Below, one piece after another: positions 19,985-22,958 of a DNA stretch of 22,958 nt. The position numbers and the translations under genes were made by a program. Numbering within the stretch: position 1 is the first letter of the stretch; each line of letters begins with the position of its first letter. The notes below the pieces were generated by a model. That model had not been told where the DNA came from and searched no databases. It worked only from the letters and a program-made list of their open reading frames with translations. The stretch lies in NCBI GenBank assembly GCA_001598975.1, contig BBXU01002520.1:1-22958 (forward strand), read 5' to 3'. The DNA is from Parachlorella kessleri. Its lineage: Eukaryota > Chlorophyta > Trebouxiophyceae > Chlorellales > Chlorellaceae.

Positions 19985-22691
19985 ATGCAGCTTACAGCTT
20001 GTCGACGCTTGCCGGCGTTGGCCAACTCGCCCTTTGGAACTACCTACCACCGGAGATGCTCTTATCGACGTTTCGTGCGGGTGGCCGCAGCAACTTCGGC
20101 ACCGCACCGTGACAGCTTTGACGGTGATGGTGACGGGCAGGGGAAGCCCAGCTCTCCGGAGACCTATAGGGTTTTGGAAAAGGTAATAAAGGCAGACGTT
20201 ATCTGACTTTATCCCCTCTTCAAATTGAGTTTGCAGTACTGGTCTGGCATTCCCACATGCCTTCCCAAGTCACTGAGATCACCCAGCCTGCCAACCCACC
20301 AACTCCCACCTGAACCAGAGTTTGTCTCCCGTGCTGTGCAGGAGATGTCTGCACAGATGATGGCAATGAAGGAAAAGCTTGCTAAAGCCGAGGAGCTTTT
20401 AGAGGTGAGCTAATTAAACAGGCTTAGACAACTGTGCACAGCTGTGGGAAGTATTTGGGCATCAAGGACCACTGCCAGTCGTCAAGTCGCAAGTACTGCA
20501 GCAGCCACAACATACTATACCTCGTCTGCCATGAGGCAAGTGTCCTCTAGAGCCAAAAATGTGTGCCTGACTTGCTCTGCGCGCCTTGGACCATACCTGC
20601 CAACCCCACTTGGTATTCCCGCCGGGCCAACGTGCTGGGTGACAATGAATAGATTGGCTGCCATGCGCCGACGTCTGGTGCTTTACGCCTGGTACTGCAG
20701 GAGCAGCGCCAGCGGTCAGTAGCGTTGGCGCCCTACCTCGTCACGGCTCCCAAGCGGGGGGTCATCAGTAACTCACGCTATGCCCAGCGACTGAGGCGTG
20801 AAATCGTGCAGGCCTCACGCGACAAGGAGAGGTATGCCTGCAGTCTGGTCCGGTTGTGCAAGCGCGTCTTCACCCAGATTTTCATGGCTACGCCAAGGCG
20901 GTGTATGTGCTGCTTGCACCGGCTGTGCATTCACACCATCTATTTTGCTCCAATGGAAACATTGTCCCATGACAGACGGCACCCTCATGGAATTGCTACC
21001 TGGGTGTTACTTGGGGATCACAGCCAGCGGCGCAGCTGTGTTGGTGGCTCAGGCTTAACATGCATTTCACAGATCAAACTGGGTGACGCGGGCCGTCACC
21101 ACCTGGCAGTGCGCTGCATGTGTGACCATTGATGTACCTTGCCTCTCTTGTGGCAGGAAGCCCGTCCTTATTTTCGGTGAGCCTGGCCTCGAGAAGGACA
21201 ACATCGCTGCCCTAATCCACTTTGGCGGCCCCGAGTACTCCAAGCCCATGGTCCAGGTGGGGGCACTGCTTTCAAATTCCTTTAAACCCAGTCCAGAGTG
21301 GATTAGGTAACCCAGGCTTAAGGGTTCCAACCCCTGGTCCAGGTGGGGGCACTGGGTTAAACATGTACCCTTATCCATTTCAGGGTAAATCGGGGGTAGG
21401 TTTTCGGGCAGTGGCAGGCCGCCACGTGGACTGGCTGGCTTGTTGGGGGCAGGTGGTCAGAGACATTTACACCGCGAAAGTGCTGCACTGCATAATGTGT
21501 GCCTGGAACTATCCCAATTAAGCTTGTTTGAAGTGATGACTTGTTCAGGGTTGGGAGGGTGCAACCAAAGGCTGCAGGTGGCCTCACCAGTCCACTGCCT
21601 CCCCTTGGCAGGTCAACTGTGTGGAATTGTTGGTGGTGGTGTGTGTGGATGGTGGTGGTTGGTTGGTTGGGGGGGGGGGGGGGGGGGAGGACATTGCGTG
21701 CCTCTTGCATACCACCACCACCCTATCGATCCACTCCGCAGGTCAACTGCGAGGACTTGGATGACTCAGCCACGCTGCTGACTTTTTTTCCTTTTTTTTG
21801 GCAGGTCAACTGTGAGGACCTGGATGACTTAGCCACGCTGCTGACTTGGTTTTCTTGTTTTCGGCAGGTCAACTGTGAGGACCTGGATGACTCAGCCACG
21901 CCGCTGACTTTCTTTTTCCCGTTTTTCTTTTGGCAGGTCAACTGTGAGGACCTGGATGACTCAGCCACGCTGCTGTACGGCATGGGCCAGAAGCGGGGCC
22001 TGCTGTACTGGCTGCGCGACGGTGGCACCCTGCTGCTCAACAACGTGGACAAGGCGAAGCCAGCCATCATGCCGCTGCTGAAACAGGTCGGGCTCAGAGT
22101 GTAAGATACTGAGGGCAATCTACTCTGGTCAGACTTTCTTGCAGGCGTGGGTGTGTGGGTGGGTGCGAACGTGTGGGGGTGTGGGTGTGGGGGGGTGCGA
22201 TTCATTCCCCTACGTGCTTCATACTTGGTGGCGTCAGCCACTTTGTGTCCTGCAACTCTTGAGTTACCCCAACCCTTATCCAAGGATGTTAGTGGGCATG
22301 TATTGATTGTGCGAGGCTGCCCACGATGGTGGCAAGGCACCTCTGGCCCTGGGAGCATATGCTTTGCCCAGCGTGCTCCTTTACAGGTGGCGCAGACCCA
22401 TGGGCCCCTTAAATCCTTTCCCCATGGATGATGGCAAGCACACTATTGGCTGCCCCTCTGGCCCAGAGTTTGCATCCTAACCCCTGCGCGCTCCTTTTCC
22501 TTTCTCTTATACAGGTGGCGCAAACCCATGGCTCCCTGGCCTCCTACTCGCTGTCCATGGATGAGGAGGGGGACCACCAGGGAGACGGCGGCTCCGCGGT
22601 GGGGCCACAGTACTGGTACGGGCCGCGCATCCTCCTCACCGAGGAGAAGCACGTGCCGACTGTGGAGGCGGCAGTGAAAACCGTCATCAAG
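19985..22691 (+). CDS. Plastid-leader protein with degenerate sigma-54-type AAA+ domain, 5' portion
   Basis: Six exons join in phase: 19985-20182, 20237-20404, 20701-20831, 21157-21256, 21937-22086 and 22515-22691 (308 codons), and the gene continues past the right edge. Residues 1-35 are Arg/Ser/Ala-rich with VRVAAA, a plausible plastid transit peptide. Residues about 94-126 form a short coiled coil. From about 139 the text follows bacterial sigma-54 activator AAA+ domains: SRYAQRLRREIVQASRDKER, KPVLIFGEPGLEKDNIAALI, VNCEDLDD, GLLYWLRDGGTLLLNNVDKA and RILLTEEKHVP. The Walker A is GEPGLEKD (173-180), lacking the usual GK(S/T). The Walker B is LLLNN (231-235) instead of hydrophobic-DE. The GAFTGA sigma-54 contact loop is absent. 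I recall cyanobacterial proteins with the same GEPGLEKDN signature joined to other domains; a cyanobacterial origin is therefore inferred. Function is unknown. The intron at 20183-20236 is only 54 bases. Confidence 0.78.
21331..21354 (+). repeat. Copy of the AAA+ gene exon 4 3' end and donor
   Basis: CCCCTGGTCCAG/GTGGGGGC matches the true exon end CCCATGGTCCAG/GTGGGGGC (21245-21264), displaced by 86 bases. The following ACTG is also shared, and weaker similarity (TTCCAA) extends upstream. The copy retains an intact GT donor sequence. Confidence 0.8.
21612..21975 (+). repeat. Tandem copies of the AAA+ gene exon 5 start with its acceptor
   Basis: The exon start GTCAACTGTGAGGACCTGGA and the next 19 bases occur at 21742, 21805, 21868 and 21937, each preceded by CAG. 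The last three are also preceded by T-rich tracts. Spacings are 63, 63 and 69, all multiples of three, and no stop occurs between copies in the coding frame. A shorter echo (GGCAGGTCAACTGTG) at 21608-21622 is out of frame. The copy at 21937 runs into the conserved exon; the others are possible alternative acceptors. Confidence 0.95.
21669..21687. repeat. 19-base G homopolymer
   Basis: An uninterrupted G run inside the intron that precedes exon 5 of the AAA+ gene, just upstream of the tandem acceptor copies and after a GGTTGGTTGG run. It may form a G-quadruplex, and it is a likely place for length errors in the assembly. Confidence 0.9.
22383..22440 (+). repeat. Degenerate copy of the AAA+ gene exon 6 acceptor and exon start
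   Basis: TACAG/GTGGCGCAGACCCATGG copies the true TACAG/GTGGCGCAAACCCATGG (22510-22531), displaced by 128 bases. Similarity continues to a shared CCATGGATGA. In the coding frame the copy hits TGA after 14 codons, so it is dead as an acceptor. Confidence 0.85.
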
Positions 22692-22779
22692 GTGAAAAGC
22701 TGGCTGCCTTTCAATAAATACCTGGGCTTTTTCACTCAGTAAAGGCTTCTGGCTTGGGCTGGCATATTGTGACTGGGAT

Positions 22780-22846
22780 GTGCCGACTGTGGAGGCGGCG
22801 GTGAAGACGGTGATCAAGGTGAGGCCTTGTGGCTTGGGCTGGCATA
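22780..22846 (+). repeat. Copy of the AAA+ gene exon 6 3' end and intron start
   Basis: VPTVEAAVKTVIK is encoded twice, at 22653-22691 (exon) and again at 22780-22819, displaced by about 127 bases. The second copy keeps a GTGAGG donor but has no acceptor just before it. Both are followed by GGCTTGGGCTGGCATAT, so the duplication includes intron sequence, with a deletion of about 50 bases in the second copy. Confidence 0.85.
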
Positions 22847-22958
22847 TGCGCTTGGCGTCCGAGGTGCCCTACTCAATCTGCGTGTTTACTCCCCCCCCGC
22901 CCGCCTCTCCTCTCCACACACACCGACACCACACCAACCACAACCACAACGACGCACG

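Noticed and set aside
21742..21975. CRISPR-like array
   Set aside because: The repeats are copies of a coding exon with pyrimidine tracts between them, in a nuclear gene; there are no unique spacers or cas genes.
21541..22104. Single open frame of 187 codons as a separate gene
   Set aside because: It is read-through of an intron into exon 5 of the AAA+ gene; it stays open because the acceptor copies are spaced in multiples of three.
1..22958. tRNA or rRNA genes
   Set aside because: No cloverleaf with a TTCGA-type T-loop or rRNA-like block was noticed by eye; a tRNA or rRNA model search would be decisive.

Overview
The window is eukaryotic nuclear DNA. Genes are split by many short GT-AG (and some GC-AG) introns, coding exons are GC-rich at third positions, proteins begin with plastid transit-like leaders, and TGTAA motifs follow two of the stop codons. 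This points to a green alga; a trebouxiophyte (Chlorella/Coccomyxa-type) is my inference from the RPL6 sequence and gene style and was not tested. No rRNA, tRNA, CRISPR array or intact mobile element was recognised.

Layout, left to right. 78-3916 (minus) holds the 5' seven exons of a plastid 4-alpha-glucanotransferase (DPE1, GH77); its catalytic half lies beyond the left edge. 3917-5466 is the divergent spacer towards 5467-8686 (plus), a complete seven-exon ribosomal protein L6 gene (RPL6) with one clear GC-AG intron. 8687-10284 has no convincing gene but contains a 94-base tandem repeat. 10285-12030 (plus) is a phase-consistent four-exon gene for an unrecognised protein with transit-like and twin-arginine/hydrophobic N-terminal features. 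12713-12859 is an orphan exon-like segment between palindromic repeats. 13092-14162 (plus) encodes an unrecognised multi-pass membrane protein with a reading-frame problem. 14934-19413 (plus) is a complete eight-exon gene for a 1028-residue ankyrin plus giant coiled-coil protein. 19985-22691 (plus, running off the right edge) encodes a plastid-leader protein with a degenerate sigma-54-type AAA+ domain.

The most unusual signal is structural. In the two edge genes (DPE1 and the AAA+ gene), introns repeatedly carry partial copies of the neighbouring exon end, splice site included. I count eight cases. The most striking is at 21742-21975, where the first 39 bases of an exon plus a pyrimidine tract and CAG occur four times in tandem. 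The extra copies are in frame with no stops, and each extra unit starts with GT, has a CTGAC branch-like motif and ends with CAG, so each looks like both an alternative acceptor and a miniature intron. This fits intron creation or expansion by local tandem duplication. RPL6 shows none of it.

The genes do not form one pathway. DPE1 belongs to plastid starch metabolism, RPL6 to the cytosolic ribosome, and at least two others are probably organelle-targeted. They look like ordinary neighbours on a chromosome.
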